In this document: in pieces, positions 43,778 to 53,470 of the stretch
How positions within the stretch are numbered: position 1 is the first letter of the stretch
Layout: each line of letters begins with the position of its first letter
NCBI RefSeq assembly: GCF_003034985.1
Contig: NZ_PZKG01000011.1
Span: 1-62,506 of the forward strand
Source: Cereibacter changlensis JA139
GTDB lineage: Bacteria > Pseudomonadota > Alphaproteobacteria > Rhodobacterales > Rhodobacteraceae
Direction: 5' to 3'
DNA: 62,506 nt
Notes under the pieces: model-generated
Seen by the model: the letters and a program-made list of their open reading frames with translations, nothing else
Databases searched by the model: none
Told to the model about the DNA's origin: nothing
Position numbers and translations under genes: made by a program

Positions 43778-46700
43778 ATGAAGATCGAGCGGAAGTTCAC
43801 CACGGCCGAGACGGGCGCCTATGGCGCCATCGACTTCGCGACCACGGTTTCCGAGATCCGCAATCCCGACGGCACGGTGGTCTTCCGCAACGAGGCGGTG
43901 GAAGTGCCGGCAGGCTGGAGCCAGGTGGCCTCCGACGTTCTGGCGCAGAAGTATTTCCGAAAGGCGGGGGTTCCGGCCAAGCTGAAACGCGTGAAGGAAA
44001 AGGGCGTGCCCGAGTTCCTCTGGCGCTCGGTGCCGGACGAGGCGGCGCTGGCGGCGCTGCCCGAAGACCAGCGCATCATCGGCGAGACCAGCGCCAAGCA
44101 GGTCTTCGATCGTCTGGCCGGGGCATGGTGCTACTGGGGCTGGAAGGGCGGCTATTTCACCACCGAGGCCGATGCCCGCGCCTATTACGACGAGATGCGC
44201 TTCATGCTGGCCCGGCAGATGGCCGCGCCGAACTCGCCGCAGTGGTTCAACACCGGCCTGCACTGGGCCTATGGCATCGACGGCCCGTCGCAGGGCCACT
44301 ACTACGTCGATTACCAGACCGGCAAGCTGACCAAGTCCGACTCCGCCTACGAGCACCCGCAGCCGCATGCCTGCTTCATCCAGTCGGTGAAGGATGATCT
44401 GGTCGGCGACGGCGGCATCATGGATCTCTGGGTCCGCGAGGCGCGGCTGTTCAAATATGGCTCCGGCACCGGCACCAACTTCTCCAGCCTCCGTGGCGAG
44501 GGCGAGAAGCTGTCGGGTGGCGGCAAATCCTCCGGCCTGATGGGCTTCCTCAAGATCGGCGACCGCGCGGCGGGGGCGATCAAGTCGGGCGGCACCACGC
44601 GGCGCGCGGCCAAGATGGTGATCTGCGACATGGATCACCCCGATGTCGAGCAGTTCATCAACTGGAAGGTCATCGAGGAGCAGAAGGTCGCCAGCCTCGT
44701 GGCCGGCTCCAAGATGCACGAAGCCAAGCTGAACGAGATCTTCACCGCCATCGGCGCCTGGGACGGCTCGATCGCCGACGCCACCGATCCGGCGAAGAAC
44801 GAGGCGCTGAAGGCGGCGATCCGGTCGGCCAAGAAGGTGATGATCCCCGAGACCTACATCAACCGCGTGCTGCAATACGCGCGGCAGGGCTTCTCCTCGA
44901 TCGAGTTCCCGACCTATGACACCGACTGGGATTCCGAGGCCTATATCTCGGTCTCCGGCCAGAACTCCAACAACTCGGTCCGCGTCACCGACGCCTTCCT
45001 CAAGGCGGTGCGCGACGATGCCGACTGGGCGCTGATCCGCCGCACCGACGGCAAGGTGGCCAAGACCATCAAGGCGCGCGATCTCTGGGATCAGGTCGGC
45101 CATGCCGCCTGGGCCTGCGCCGATCCGGGCATCCAGTTCCATGACACGGTGAACGCCTGGCACACCTGCCCGGAGGACGGGCCGATCCGCGGCTCGAACC
45201 CATGCTCGGAATACATGTTCCTCGACGACACGGCCTGCAACCTCGCCTCGATGAACCTGTTGACCTTCTATGCCAACGGCAAGTTCGACGCCGACGCCTA
45301 TGTCCATGCCACCCGGCTCTGGACGGTGACGCTGGAAGTCTCGGTGATGATGGCGCAATTCCCCTCGCAGGAAATCGCCCGGCTCTCCTACGACTTCCGC
45401 ACGCTGGGGCTCGGCTATGCCAACATCGGCGGCCTCTTGATGAACATGGGCTTCGGCTACGACTCCGCCGAAGGCCGGGCGCTCTGCGGCGCGCTGACCG
45501 CGATCATGACCGGCGTCTCCTATGCCACCTCGGCCGAGATGGCGGGCGAGCTCGGCGCCTTCTCGGGCTACCAGCGCAACGCGAGCCACATGCTGCGCGT
45601 CATCCGCAACCACCGCGCCGCGGCCTATGGCAAGACCACCGGCTACGAGGCGGTGAATGTGGCGCCGGTGCCGCTCGACCATGCCAACTGCCCCGACCTG
45701 TCGCTGATCCCGCTGGCGAAAGCGGCCTGGGACGAGGCGCTCTCCCTGGGCGAGCAGCACGGCTTCCGCAACGCGCAGGTGACGGTGATCGCGCCCACGG
45801 GGACCATCGGTCTGGTGATGGATTGCGACACCACCGGCATCGAGCCGGACTTCGCGCTGGTGAAGTTCAAGAAGCTCGCGGGCGGCGGCTACTTCAAGAT
45901 CATCAACCAGTCGGTGCCCGCGGCGCTGGAAAAGCTCGGCTACCGCTCGTCGCAGATCTCCGAGATCGTCGCCCATGCGGTCGGTCACGGCTCGATCGGC
46001 AACTGCCCCGGCATCAACACCACCGCGCTGATCGGCCACGGCTTCGGGTCGCGCGAACTCGACAAGATCGAGGCGGCGCTGCCCTCGGCCTTCGACATCC
46101 GCTTCGTCTTCAACCAGTGGACGCTGGGCGAGGATTTCTGCAAGAACACCCTCGGCATCCCGGCGGCCAAGCTGGCCGATCCGACCTTCGACCTCCTGCG
46201 CCACCTCGGCTTCTCCAAGGCGCAGATCGACGCGGCCAACGACCATGTCTGCGGGACGATGACGCTGGAAGGCGCGCCCTTCCTCAAGCCCGAGCACTAT
46301 TCGGTCTTCGACTGCGCCAATGCCTGCGGCAAGACCGGCAAGCGCTATCTCTCGGTCCAGAGCCACATCCACATGATGGCCGCGGCGCAGAGCTTCATCT
46401 CGGGCGCGATCTCCAAGACGATCAACATGCCGAACTCGGCCTCCATCGCCGAGACGCTGGCGGCCTACGAGCTGTCCTGGTCGCTCGGCATCAAGGCGAA
46501 CGCCCTCTACCGCGACGGCTCGAAGTTGAGCCAGCCGCTTGCCTCCGCCCTGGTCGAGGATGACGAGGAAGCCGAAGAAATCCTCGCCAACGGCTCGGCG
46601 CAGGAAAAGGCGATCGTTCTGGCCGAGAAGATCGTCGAGAAGGTGATCGTCAAGGAGATCATCCGCTCCAACCGCGAGAAGCTGCCCGAGCGCCGCAAGG

Positions 46701-47440
46701 GCTACACCCAGAAGGCCATCGTCGGCGGTCACAAGGTCTACCTGCGCACCGGCGAATACAAGGACGGCACGCTGGGCGAGATCTTCATCGACATGCACAA
46801 GGAAGGCGCTGGCTTCCGGGCGATGATGAACAACTTCGCCATCGCGGTCTCGGTCGGCCTGCAATACGGCGTGCCGCTGGAGGAGTTCGTCGAGGCCTTC
46901 ACCTTCACCAAGTTCGAACCGGCCGGCATGGTGCAGGGCAACGAGACGATCAAGAACGCGACCTCGATCCTCGACTACATCTTCCGCGAACTGGCGGTCT
47001 CCTATCTCGACCGCACCGATCTCGCCCATGTCAAACCGCAGGGCGCGTCCTTCGACGATCTCGGCGGCGGCCATGACGAGGGCAAGCGGTCGAACCTGTC
47101 CGAGGTCTCCGAAGCCGCAGCCTCGCGCAGCCTCGAGGTGCTGAAACAGATCAGCTCCACCGGCTATCTGCGCAAGCGTCTGCCGCAGGAGCTGACCGTG
47201 CTGCAGGGCGGGATGTCCGTCTCCAGCTTCGATGCGGTCTCCACCCTCGGCGGCATGCTGACCGAGACCCGCGGCGCGACCGCGCTCGCCACCGGGACTG
47301 TCGGCATGGACGCCCGCACCAAGGCCAAGATGCAGGGCTACGAGGGCGACCCCTGCGGCGAATGCGGCAACTACACGCTGGTGCGCAACGGCACCTGTAT
47401 GAAGTGCAACACCTGCGGCGGCACCAGCGGCTGCAGCTGA
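43778..47440 (+). CDS. nrdJ: vitamin B12-dependent (class II) ribonucleoside-diphosphate reductase
   Basis: A 1220-residue class II ribonucleotide reductase that uses adenosylcobalamin to make deoxyribonucleotides with or without oxygen. The catalytic domain shows the active Cys in [20 protein letters not shown], the family loop [14 protein letters not shown] and the thiyl-radical Cys region near [13 protein letters not shown]. The protein ends in a zinc-ribbon-like tail with six or more Cys ([18 protein letters not shown], then CGG). The family start [15 protein letters not shown] and GGGGCAG upstream support ATG 43778. The length fits the long alphaproteobacterial form. Confidence 0.95.
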   Translation: MKIERKFTTAETGAYGAIDFATTVSEIRNPDGTVVFRNEAVEVPAGWSQVASDVLAQKYFRKAGVPAKLKRVKEKGVPEFLWRSVPDEAALAALPEDQRIIGETSAKQVFDRLAGAWCYWGWKGGYFTTEADARAYYDEMRFMLARQMAAPNSPQWFNTGLHWAYGIDGPSQGHYYVDYQTGKLTKSDSAYEHPQPHACFIQSVKDDLVGDGGIMDLWVREARLFKYGSGTGTNFSSLRGEGEKLSGGGKSSGLMGFLKIGDRAAGAIKSGGTTRRAAKMVICDMDHPDVEQFINWKVIEEQKVASLVAGSKMHEAKLNEIFTAIGAWDGSIADATDPAKNEALKAAIRSAKKVMIPETYINRVLQYARQGFSSIEFPTYDTDWDSEAYISVSGQNSNNSVRVTDAFLKAVRDDADWALIRRTDGKVAKTIKARDLWDQVGHAAWACADPGIQFHDTVNAWHTCPEDGPIRGSNPCSEYMFLDDTACNLASMNLLTFYANGKFDADAYVHATRLWTVTLEVSVMMAQFPSQEIARLSYDFRTLGLGYANIGGLLMNMGFGYDSAEGRALCGALTAIMTGVSYATSAEMAGELGAFSGYQRNASHMLRVIRNHRAAAYGKTTGYEAVNVAPVPLDHANCPDLSLIPLAKAAWDEALSLGEQHGFRNAQVTVIAPTGTIGLVMDCDTTGIEPDFALVKFKKLAGGGYFKIINQSVPAALEKLGYRSSQISEIVAHAVGHGSIGNCPGINTTALIGHGFGSRELDKIEAALPSAFDIRFVFNQWTLGEDFCKNTLGIPAAKLADPTFDLLRHLGFSKAQIDAANDHVCGTMTLEGAPFLKPEHYSVFDCANACGKTGKRYLSVQSHIHMMAAAQSFISGAISKTINMPNSASIAETLAAYELSWSLGIKANALYRDGSKLSQPLASALVEDDEEAEEILANGSAQEKAIVLAEKIVEKVIVKEIIRSNREKLPERRKGYTQKAIVGGHKVYLRTGEYKDGTLGEIFIDMHKEGAGFRAMMNNFAIAVSVGLQYGVPLEEFVEAFTFTKFEPAGMVQGNETIKNATSILDYIFRELAVSYLDRTDLAHVKPQGASFDDLGGGHDEGKRSNLSEVSEAAASRSLEVLKQISSTGYLRKRLPQELTVLQGGMSVSSFDAVSTLGGMLTETRGATALATGTVGMDARTKAKMQGYEGDPCGECGNYTLVRNGTCMKCNTCGGTSGCS

Positions 47441-47539
47441 GCGCGAAGACCTCCGGATCGGGCAGCCGCCTGGTCCGGAGCAGGCCTTGATGTGCCTGCG
47501 CCATGCGGTAGAAAGCTCTTACCCAAGGACGGAGCCGCG

Positions 47540-48043
47540 ATGACATTCCCCCGGTCGACACGTTTCCCCGCCCTCTGCCTCGGCGCGGCCCTGTTGCTCT
47601 CGGGCTGCGGCCTGTTCCACCGCGCGACGCCGGAGGAATGCATGGCGCGGGCGATGTATTTCGAATCCAACCGTTCCAGCCGCGACGGCATGATCGCCGT
47701 CGGCACCGTGGTGATGAACCGGGTCGAATCCGACCAGTTTCCCGACAGCATCTGCGAGGTGGTGGCGCAGAAGCGGCAGTTCGCCCCCGGTGTGATGACG
47801 CGCCGGATGGACCAGCGGTCGCTGCCCAAGGCGCGCGAGGCGGCGCGGGCGGTGCTTCGCGGCGAACGGCATCCGCTGGTCGGCGAGGCCAAGTTCTTCC
47901 ACACCGCCGGCCACCGCTTCCCCTATGACAACATGCATTACGTGCTCGTCACCGGCGGCAACGCCTTCTACGACAAGCGCCCCAGCGCGCTGGTGACCCA
48001 GCGGGTGCCGCCCGCCCCGGTGGACGGGCTGACCGGCTGGTAA
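47540..48043 (+). CDS. cell wall hydrolase, SleB-like (Hydrolase_2), lipoprotein
   Basis: A 167-residue predicted outer-membrane lipoprotein. The signal peptide ends in the lipobox LLSGC (Cys23). The mature part contains the Hydrolase_2 motif CMARAMYFESNRSSRDGMIAVGTVVMNRV with the acidic catalytic candidate in YFESNRSS, as in SleB-type cortex-lytic and related lytic enzymes of proteobacteria. The ATG at 47540 has AAGGACGGAG just upstream. It follows nrdJ after about 100 bases. Cell-wall hydrolases of this kind are common in Rhodobacteraceae. I see no link to the GTA beyond shared cell-wall chemistry. Confidence 0.85.
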   Translation: MTFPRSTRFPALCLGAALLLSGCGLFHRATPEECMARAMYFESNRSSRDGMIAVGTVVMNRVESDQFPDSICEVVAQKRQFAPGVMTRRMDQRSLPKAREAARAVLRGERHPLVGEAKFFHTAGHRFPYDNMHYVLVTGGNAFYDKRPSALVTQRVPPAPVDGLTGW

Positions 48044-48100
48044 ACCCGGCGGGGTGACGCCGGGCTCGGTCTGTGTCACAGAGGGGGCACAGGAGGCGCG

Positions 48101-48550
48101 ATGTTCAACGACTGGAAGAAGGAAAAGGCCGTGCAGGCCCGGATCGACGCGGCGCAGGCCGTGGTGGACCGGCTGGAAACTTCGAAGCCGCATGTCGTCG
48201 ACGGCCTTGCCGCCGAGGCGCAGCTCTGGGCCGCCCGCTACCGCGCCGAGGGGCAGGAACTGCTGGAGATCGCGGCCTGGACCCCGGCGGAGCGGACCCG
48301 CTTTATCTCCAAGGCCGAGACGAAGATCGCCGCCCTGCGCAAGCAGCGCGCCTATGACAGCAGCGACGGGCTGGCGGTCTGGCTGCACAGCGCCCTCGCC
48401 CTGACCGAGCCGCGCGTCGCCCCCGCCGCCCGCAGCCTCTGGCAGATGCTGTCCGGCGCCGGCGACAATGCCCGGACCATGCTGGCCGAGAAGCTGGCCG
48501 AGGCCGATCTGCCACCCGAACCCGACCTGCGCCGCCCCGAGGGGTTCTAG
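48101..48550 (+). CDS. hypothetical protein, mostly helical
   Basis: A 149-residue soluble protein that I do not recognise. It is predicted to be nearly all helical: an N-terminal charged helix (MFNDWKKEKAVQARIDAAQAVVDRLE), then AAEAQLWAARYRAEGQELLEIAAW, and a last helix RSLWQMLSGAGDNARTMLAEKLAEADL. There is no signal peptide or membrane segment. It is separated from the SleB-like gene by 57 bases containing a seven-pair hairpin (48045-48064). I think it is a conserved family member in this bacterial group, but I cannot assign a role. Confidence 0.75.
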   Translation: MFNDWKKEKAVQARIDAAQAVVDRLETSKPHVVDGLAAEAQLWAARYRAEGQELLEIAAWTPAERTRFISKAETKIAALRKQRAYDSSDGLAVWLHSALALTEPRVAPAARSLWQMLSGAGDNARTMLAEKLAEADLPPEPDLRRPEGF

Positions 48551-48772
48551 CGAACCGGCCCTGCGCCGGGGCTTTCCCACGTCTTTGCCCTGCGTCTCCC
48601 CGCGGGGTTCAGTCCCGCGGCTCTGGCTGCGTCCCGCTGCTGGCTTCCGGCCTGCGACACTTGCCTGCGTCAAGGTGTCCCCTCCGCATTCCCGACTGAA
48701 AGACTAAACTACCTGCAGGGCCCGCGCCCCCGGTCCGGGGCTCCGGCCTGTTCACGAGGATCATGAGCAGGG

Positions 48773-49030
48773 ATGACCGAGATGCATATGCCGCTGACGC
48801 TGATGGACGGGGGAGGGCGCGGCCAGGTGACCGCCATTCTCGGGGGGCGCGAAATGCAGCGGCGGCTCTCCGACATCGGGATCCTGATCGGCCGCGAGGT
48901 CGAGGTGATCCGGCGCGGCGGTAGCGGCCCGCTGGTGGTGGCGGTCGGCGACACCCGGCTGGCGCTGGGGCAGGAGGTCTCGCGCAGGATCTTCGTCAGC
49001 TCGCACCCGGAGGCTGCGGCATGCCCCTGA
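48773..49030 (+). CDS. feoA: FeoA family protein (first copy)
   Basis: An 85-residue SH3-like FeoA protein, a partner of the ferrous iron transporter FeoB. The family core RRLSDIGILIGREVEVIRRGGSGPLVV and the ending LALGQEVSRRIFV are intact. Candidate starts are ATG 48773, 48782 and 48788; the spacing to GCAGGG favours 48782, but I give the first. Its end overlaps the second feoA by ten bases. The 222 bases upstream hold an AT-rich patch near 48691-48714 in a GC-rich region, a likely iron-regulated promoter that I could not match to a known motif. Confidence 0.9.
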   Translation: MTEMHMPLTLMDGGGRGQVTAILGGREMQRRLSDIGILIGREVEVIRRGGSGPLVVAVGDTRLALGQEVSRRIFVSSHPEAAACP

Positions 49031-49269
49031 GCCTGAAGGACATGGCGGTCGGGGCCAGCGCCCGGGTCAGCGGTTTCCGCGCCGGGGCCCCTGCCTACCG
49101 GCAGAAGCTCCTGTCGATGGGCCTGACCCCCGGAACCGCGCTCACCCTGCTGCGGGTTGCCCCGCTGGGCGACCCGGTGGTGATCGCGGTGCGCGGCTAC
49201 CAGTTGTCGCTGCGCAAGGCCGAGGCCGAAGCGCTGGAGATCGACATGGCCGAGGGCCTTCCGGCATGA
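49021..49269 (+). CDS. feoA: FeoA family protein (second copy)
   Basis: An 82-residue second FeoA-like protein. It carries the same fold: SLKDMAVGASARVSGFRAGAPAYRQKLLSMGLTPG, then VVIAVRGYQLSLRKAEAEALEI. It is more typical of FeoA than the first copy, with the usual LLSMGLTPGT stretch. It overlaps the first copy by ten bases and FeoB by four (ATGA), so all three are translated together. Tandem feoA genes are known in Rhodobacterales; whether both bind FeoB, or one has another partner, is not established. Confidence 0.92.
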   Translation: MPLSLKDMAVGASARVSGFRAGAPAYRQKLLSMGLTPGTALTLLRVAPLGDPVVIAVRGYQLSLRKAEAEALEIDMAEGLPA

Positions 49270-51572
49270 GCGCGCGCAGCATCGCCCTCCTGGGCAACCC
49301 GAATTGCGGCAAGACCACGCTGTTCAACGCCTTGACCGGTACGCGGCAGATGGTCGGCAACTGGCCCGGCGTGACGGTCGAGAAGAAGGTCGGCAGCTTC
49401 AGCCATGCCGGCCGCAGCTACGAGCTCGTCGACCTGCCTGGCACCTATTCGCTCGGTTCCGGCCATGCCGTCTCGATCGACGAGCGCATCGCCCGCGACT
49501 ACGCGCTGTCGGGCGCGGCGCAACTGGTGGTGAACATCGTCGACGCCTCCAACTTGGAGCGCAACCTCTACCTGACGGTGCAGCTGATCGAGATGGGCCT
49601 GCCGCTGGTGCTGGCGCTGAACATGACCGATGTCGCCAAGGCGCAGCGCATCGCCATCGACACGGCGGCGCTGTCGCGCCGGCTCGGCTGCCCGGTGGTG
49701 CCGATGGTCGCGGCGCAAGGGCAGGGCGTGGAAGCGCTGAAGGACGCCATCTCCCACGCGGTCGATCTGGGCGCCGGGCCGGCCCTGCCCTTGCACTATC
49801 CGCCCGAAATCGAGGCGGCTGTGGCCGAGCTGCTGCCGCAGGTGCAGGACGCGGCGGCGCGGCGCACGGCGCGCTGGATCGCGCTGGAGCTGCTGGAGGG
49901 CGACGCGACGCTCGGCACCCGGCTGCCGGCGCTGGCCGGCAATGTGGCCCGGCTGCGCGGATCGGTGGAAGAGGCGCTCGGCTATGACGCCGACACCGCC
50001 ATCGCCAGCGCCCGCTACGATCTGGTGGCCGAGATCGCCGGCGGGACGGTGCAGCGCGGCGCGCAGCTCGACCGCAGTCTGTCGGACCAGATCGACCGGG
50101 TGGTGCTGAACCGCGGCCTCGGCATCCCGCTCTTCCTCGTCATCATGTATCTGATGTTCCTCTTCACCATCAACATCGGCGGCGCCTTCATCGATTTCTT
50201 CGACCTCGCCGGCGGCACGCTCTTCGTCGATGGGACGGCGCATCTGCTGGAACGGCTGGGCAGCCCCGACTGGCTCACCACGCTCTTGGCCGACGGGGTG
50301 GGCGGCGGCTTGCAGACCGTCGGCACCTTCGTGCCGGTGATCGCCTGCCTGTTCCTCTTCCTCTCGGTGCTGGAGGATTCGGGCTACATGGCGCGGGCCG
50401 CATTCGTCATGGACCGTTTCATGCGGCTGGTCGGGCTGCCGGGGAAATCCTTCGTGCCGCTGATCGTCGGCTTCGGCTGTAACGTGCCCGCGATCATGGC
50501 GACCCGCACGCTGGAGAACCAGCGCGACCGCACCCTGACCATCATGATGACCCCCTTCATGTCCTGCGGCGCCCGGCTGCCTGTCTATGCACTGTTTGCC
50601 GCGGCCTTCTTCCCGACCGGCGGGCAGAACCTGGTCTTCGGCCTCTACCTGATCGGCATTATCGCCGCCGTCCTCACCGGGCTGGTGCTGAAGCACACGC
50701 TGCTGCCGGGCGAGACCTCGCCCTTCGTCATGGAGCTGCCGCCCTATCACCTGCCGACGCTGCGCGGCGTGCTGTTGCGCAGCTGGGACCGGCTGAAGGG
50801 CTTCGTGCTGAAGGCGGGCCGGATCGTCGTCGCCGTGGTGGTGGTGCTGGCCTTCCTGAACTCCTGGGGCCGCGACGGCAGCTTCGGCAACGAGGACAGC
50901 AACACCTCCATGCTCTCCGAGATCGGCCGCACCATCGTCCCGGTGTTCGAGCCGATGGGCATCCGGCCGGAGAACTGGCCCGCCACGGTCGGCATCTTCA
51001 CCGGCATCCTCGCCAAGGAGGCGGTGGTCGGCACGCTGAATGCGCTCTACGCCGGCATGGCCGCGCCTGAGGCCGGGGCGGAGCCCGCGCCCTTCGATCT
51101 CATGGCCGGCCTTTCCGAGGCGGCGGCGACGGTGCCGGCCAATCTTGCGGCGCTCGCCGGGGCGCTGACCGACCCGCTCGGCCTCGATCTGGGCGATGTC
51201 AGCTCTCCCGCGGTCGCGGCCGAGGCGCAGGGCGTCGACGCCGGGATCTTCGGTGCGATGGCGTCGCTGTTCGACGGAAGGGCAGGGGCCTTCGCCTATC
51301 TGCTGATGGTGCTGCTCTACATGCCCTGTTCGGCGGCCATTGCCGCGGTCTGGCGCGAGACCGACTGGCGCTGGACCGGCTTCGTCTCGGCCTGGACCCT
51401 GCTGATGGGCTATGGCTCGGCGGTCGTCTTCTACCAGGTGGCGACCATCGCGCGGCATCCGGCAAGCTCGGCGCTGTGGATCGCCGCGGTGTTCGGCGCC
51501 TTCGCCGTCACCGTGCTGGCGCTGCGGCGCATCGGCGGCGCGAAGCCGCTGCCGCTGGCGGTCGGGGGCTAG
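49266..51572 (+). CDS. feoB: ferrous iron transporter B
   Basis: A 768-residue inner-membrane Fe2+ transporter. The N-terminal G domain has G1 GNPNCGKTT (residues 10-18), the G3-like DLPGTYSLG and G4 NMTD. The membrane part contains two Gate repeats with the conserved GCNVPAIMATRTLENQRDR and MMTPFMSCGARLPVYALFA, whose Cys residues are thought to contact iron. Length is normal. It overlaps the second feoA (ATGA) and is followed after four bases by feoC, giving an A-A-B-C operon for uptake of Fe2+ under low oxygen. Confidence 0.97.
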   Translation: MSARSIALLGNPNCGKTTLFNALTGTRQMVGNWPGVTVEKKVGSFSHAGRSYELVDLPGTYSLGSGHAVSIDERIARDYALSGAAQLVVNIVDASNLERNLYLTVQLIEMGLPLVLALNMTDVAKAQRIAIDTAALSRRLGCPVVPMVAAQGQGVEALKDAISHAVDLGAGPALPLHYPPEIEAAVAELLPQVQDAAARRTARWIALELLEGDATLGTRLPALAGNVARLRGSVEEALGYDADTAIASARYDLVAEIAGGTVQRGAQLDRSLSDQIDRVVLNRGLGIPLFLVIMYLMFLFTINIGGAFIDFFDLAGGTLFVDGTAHLLERLGSPDWLTTLLADGVGGGLQTVGTFVPVIACLFLFLSVLEDSGYMARAAFVMDRFMRLVGLPGKSFVPLIVGFGCNVPAIMATRTLENQRDRTLTIMMTPFMSCGARLPVYALFAAAFFPTGGQNLVFGLYLIGIIAAVLTGLVLKHTLLPGETSPFVMELPPYHLPTLRGVLLRSWDRLKGFVLKAGRIVVAVVVVLAFLNSWGRDGSFGNEDSNTSMLSEIGRTIVPVFEPMGIRPENWPATVGIFTGILAKEAVVGTLNALYAGMAAPEAGAEPAPFDLMAGLSEAAATVPANLAALAGALTDPLGLDLGDVSSPAVAAEAQGVDAGIFGAMASLFDGRAGAFAYLLMVLLYMPCSAAIAAVWRETDWRWTGFVSAWTLLMGYGSAVVFYQVATIARHPASSALWIAAVFGAFAVTVLALRRIGGAKPLPLAVGG

Positions 51573-51575
51573 GCC

Positions 51576-51812
51576 ATGCTGATCCAGCTGAAGGCCTATC
51601 TCGAGGCGCGCGGCCGGGCCAGCCTGACCGAGATGGCGCTGCGGCTCGGCAGCGACGAGGAGGCGGTGCGCGGCATGCTGGCGCATTGGATCGCCAAGGG
51701 CCGGGTGGCGCGGCTGTCCTGCCCGCCCGCCGCCTGCGCCAAGTCCTGCTGCGGCTGCCCAAGCGCCGCGGCGGAGATCTACGAGTGGCGCGGGGCCGGC
51801 GCCGCCGGCTGA
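51576..51812 (+). CDS. feoC: FeoC-like regulator with Cys cluster
   Basis: A 78-residue winged-helix-type protein of the FeoC family. The helical half (LIQLKAYLEARGRASLTEMALRL) resembles the DNA-binding fold, and five Cys stand at residues 49, 54, 58, 59 and 61 (SCPPAACAKSCCGC), consistent with the iron-sulfur cluster reported for enterobacterial FeoC. It follows feoB after four bases. FeoC in enterobacteria protects FeoB from proteolysis; the same role is possible here. The number of Cys is one above the usual four. Confidence 0.88.
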   Translation: MLIQLKAYLEARGRASLTEMALRLGSDEEAVRGMLAHWIAKGRVARLSCPPAACAKSCCGCPSAAAEIYEWRGAGAAG

Positions 51813-51956
51813 GCCCGAGCCAGTCGTCCGGCGCAACCCTGCCATGCAGGCGCAATTCCTTGTCCTGCTGCGACTTTTATTCGCAGCTTCCTTGCGATAC
51901 CCGCCCCGGACTGGGGTGATCCGTTCGCGGCGCCCTTTCCAAGGAACGGACATATC

Positions 51957-53252
51957 ATGACTGACCTCTCTGCCAGGACGGCCGCCGAGGGCGGGGCCCG
52001 GGCGTTGAACTCGCCGTCGCGGGTGCTGGCCGCCAGCCTGATCGGCACCACCATCGAGTTCTTCGATTTCTACGTCTACGCCACCGCCGCCGTGCTGATC
52101 TTCCCGACGCTGTTCTTCCCGGCTTCGGACCCGACCACCGCGCTCCTGGCCTCCTTCGCCACCTTCTCCATCGCCTTCTTCGCCCGGCCCTTCGGCGCCG
52201 TGGTCTTCGGCCATTTCGGCGACCGCGTCGGGCGCAAGGCGACGCTGGTCGCAGCGCTGATGACGATGGGCATTTCGACCGTGCTGATCGGTCTCCTGCC
52301 GACCTACGAGAGCATCGGCGTCGCCGCGCCGCTGCTCTTGGCGCTCTGCCGCTTCGGCCAGGGCTTCGGCCTCGGCGGCGAATGGGGCGGGGCGGTGCTG
52401 CTGGCCACCGAGAACGCGCCCGAGGGCAAGCGGTCCTGGTACGGCATGTTCCCGCAGCTGGGGGCGCCGGTCGGGCTGTTCCTGTCGTCGGGCTTCTTCT
52501 GGGTGCTGCTGCATTTCATCAGCCAGGAGGACCTGCTGAGCTGGGGCTGGCGCACGCCCTTCCTCGCCTCGATCCTGCTGATCGGCATCGGGCTCTGGGT
52601 CCGGCTGTCGATCACCGAGACGCCGGAATTCGCCAAGGCGATGGCGAAGGAGGAGCGCGTCTCGGTCCCGGTGGTCGAGGTGTTCCGCAGCCACAAGCGC
52701 AGCCTGTTCCTCGGGACCTTCGTGGCGCTGGTGACCTTCGTGCTGTTCTACATCTGCTCGGCCTGGCTCTTGTCCTACAACGTGAAGGTGCTGGAGATCC
52801 CCTTCACCGAGGCGCTGGCGGTGCAAATCTATGGCTCGGTGATCTTCGGCCTCGCCATCCCGCTGGCCGGCAAGGTGGCCGACCGGGTGGGGCGCTACGG
52901 CTTCCTGATGGTGGTGACGGTGCTGATCGGCCTCTTCTCCTTCGCGCTGGCCCCGCTGATGGGGGCCGGTCTCGCCGGGATCTATGCCTTCGTGACGCTG
53001 GGCATGTTCCTGATGGGGCTGACCTATGGCGTGATCGGCGCGGCGCTGGCCGCGCCCTTCCCGACGCGGGTACGCTATACCGGATCGTCGATCACCTTCA
53101 ACCTGGCCGGGATCTTCGGCGCCTCGCTGGCGCCTTATGCCGCGACTTGGTTGCAGCGCAGCTACGGGATGAGCCATGTCGGCTACTACCTGCTGGCCGC
53201 CGCGGTGATCACCCTGGCCTGCATCTGGGCCTCGGGCCGCGACGAGGTCTGA
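51957..53252 (+). CDS. MFS transporter, MHS (metabolite:H+ symporter) family
   Basis: A 431-residue major facilitator with twelve hydrophobic helices. The motif GHFGDRVGRKATL between helices 2 and 3 is motif A, and GQGFGLGGEWGGAVLLATENAPEGKR is the MHS signature shared with the proline/betaine carrier ProP, the shikimate carrier and KgtP. The substrate is probably a compatible solute, dicarboxylate or other small carboxylate, but cannot be decided from sequence. AAGGAACGG upstream is a good ribosome-binding site. It stands alone between feo and the convergent fliG, with a hairpin after it. Confidence 0.92.
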   Translation: MTDLSARTAAEGGARALNSPSRVLAASLIGTTIEFFDFYVYATAAVLIFPTLFFPASDPTTALLASFATFSIAFFARPFGAVVFGHFGDRVGRKATLVAALMTMGISTVLIGLLPTYESIGVAAPLLLALCRFGQGFGLGGEWGGAVLLATENAPEGKRSWYGMFPQLGAPVGLFLSSGFFWVLLHFISQEDLLSWGWRTPFLASILLIGIGLWVRLSITETPEFAKAMAKEERVSVPVVEVFRSHKRSLFLGTFVALVTFVLFYICSAWLLSYNVKVLEIPFTEALAVQIYGSVIFGLAIPLAGKVADRVGRYGFLMVVTVLIGLFSFALAPLMGAGLAGIYAFVTLGMFLMGLTYGVIGAALAAPFPTRVRYTGSSITFNLAGIFGASLAPYAATWLQRSYGMSHVGYYLLAAAVITLACIWASGRDEV

Positions 53253-53257
53253 GCAAA

Positions 53258-53283
53258 GGGGGAAGCGGTCCGCCGCTTCCCCC
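53258..53283. terminator. Hairpin after the MHS transporter
   Basis: An 11-pair stem (arm GGGGGAAGCGG, loop TCCG) begins six bases after the stop codon. No T run follows, so termination by itself is uncertain; it may protect the mRNA end. It lies in a 218-base gap between convergent genes that holds no other clear feature. Confidence 0.6.
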
Positions 53284-53470
53284 GCCTCGACGGACGTCGG
53301 CTGCGACGTCAGGCTCGGAGGCCACTCTGGCGACGCTTCTCCAGCCCTGATCGGTGCCCGGCGTAGCCCATGCCGCACCCGTCCTCCTCCGGAGCCGCAC
53401 CGCCTTGCCAGTTCCGTTACCGCCCTGACCGCAAGACGCGCCAGCGCTGCCCAGATCCCCCTCAGGGGCC

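Noticed and set aside
48691-48714. A Fur, Irr, RirA or FNR box upstream of feoA
   Set aside because: The patch is AT-rich and well placed but does not match the consensus sequences that I know.
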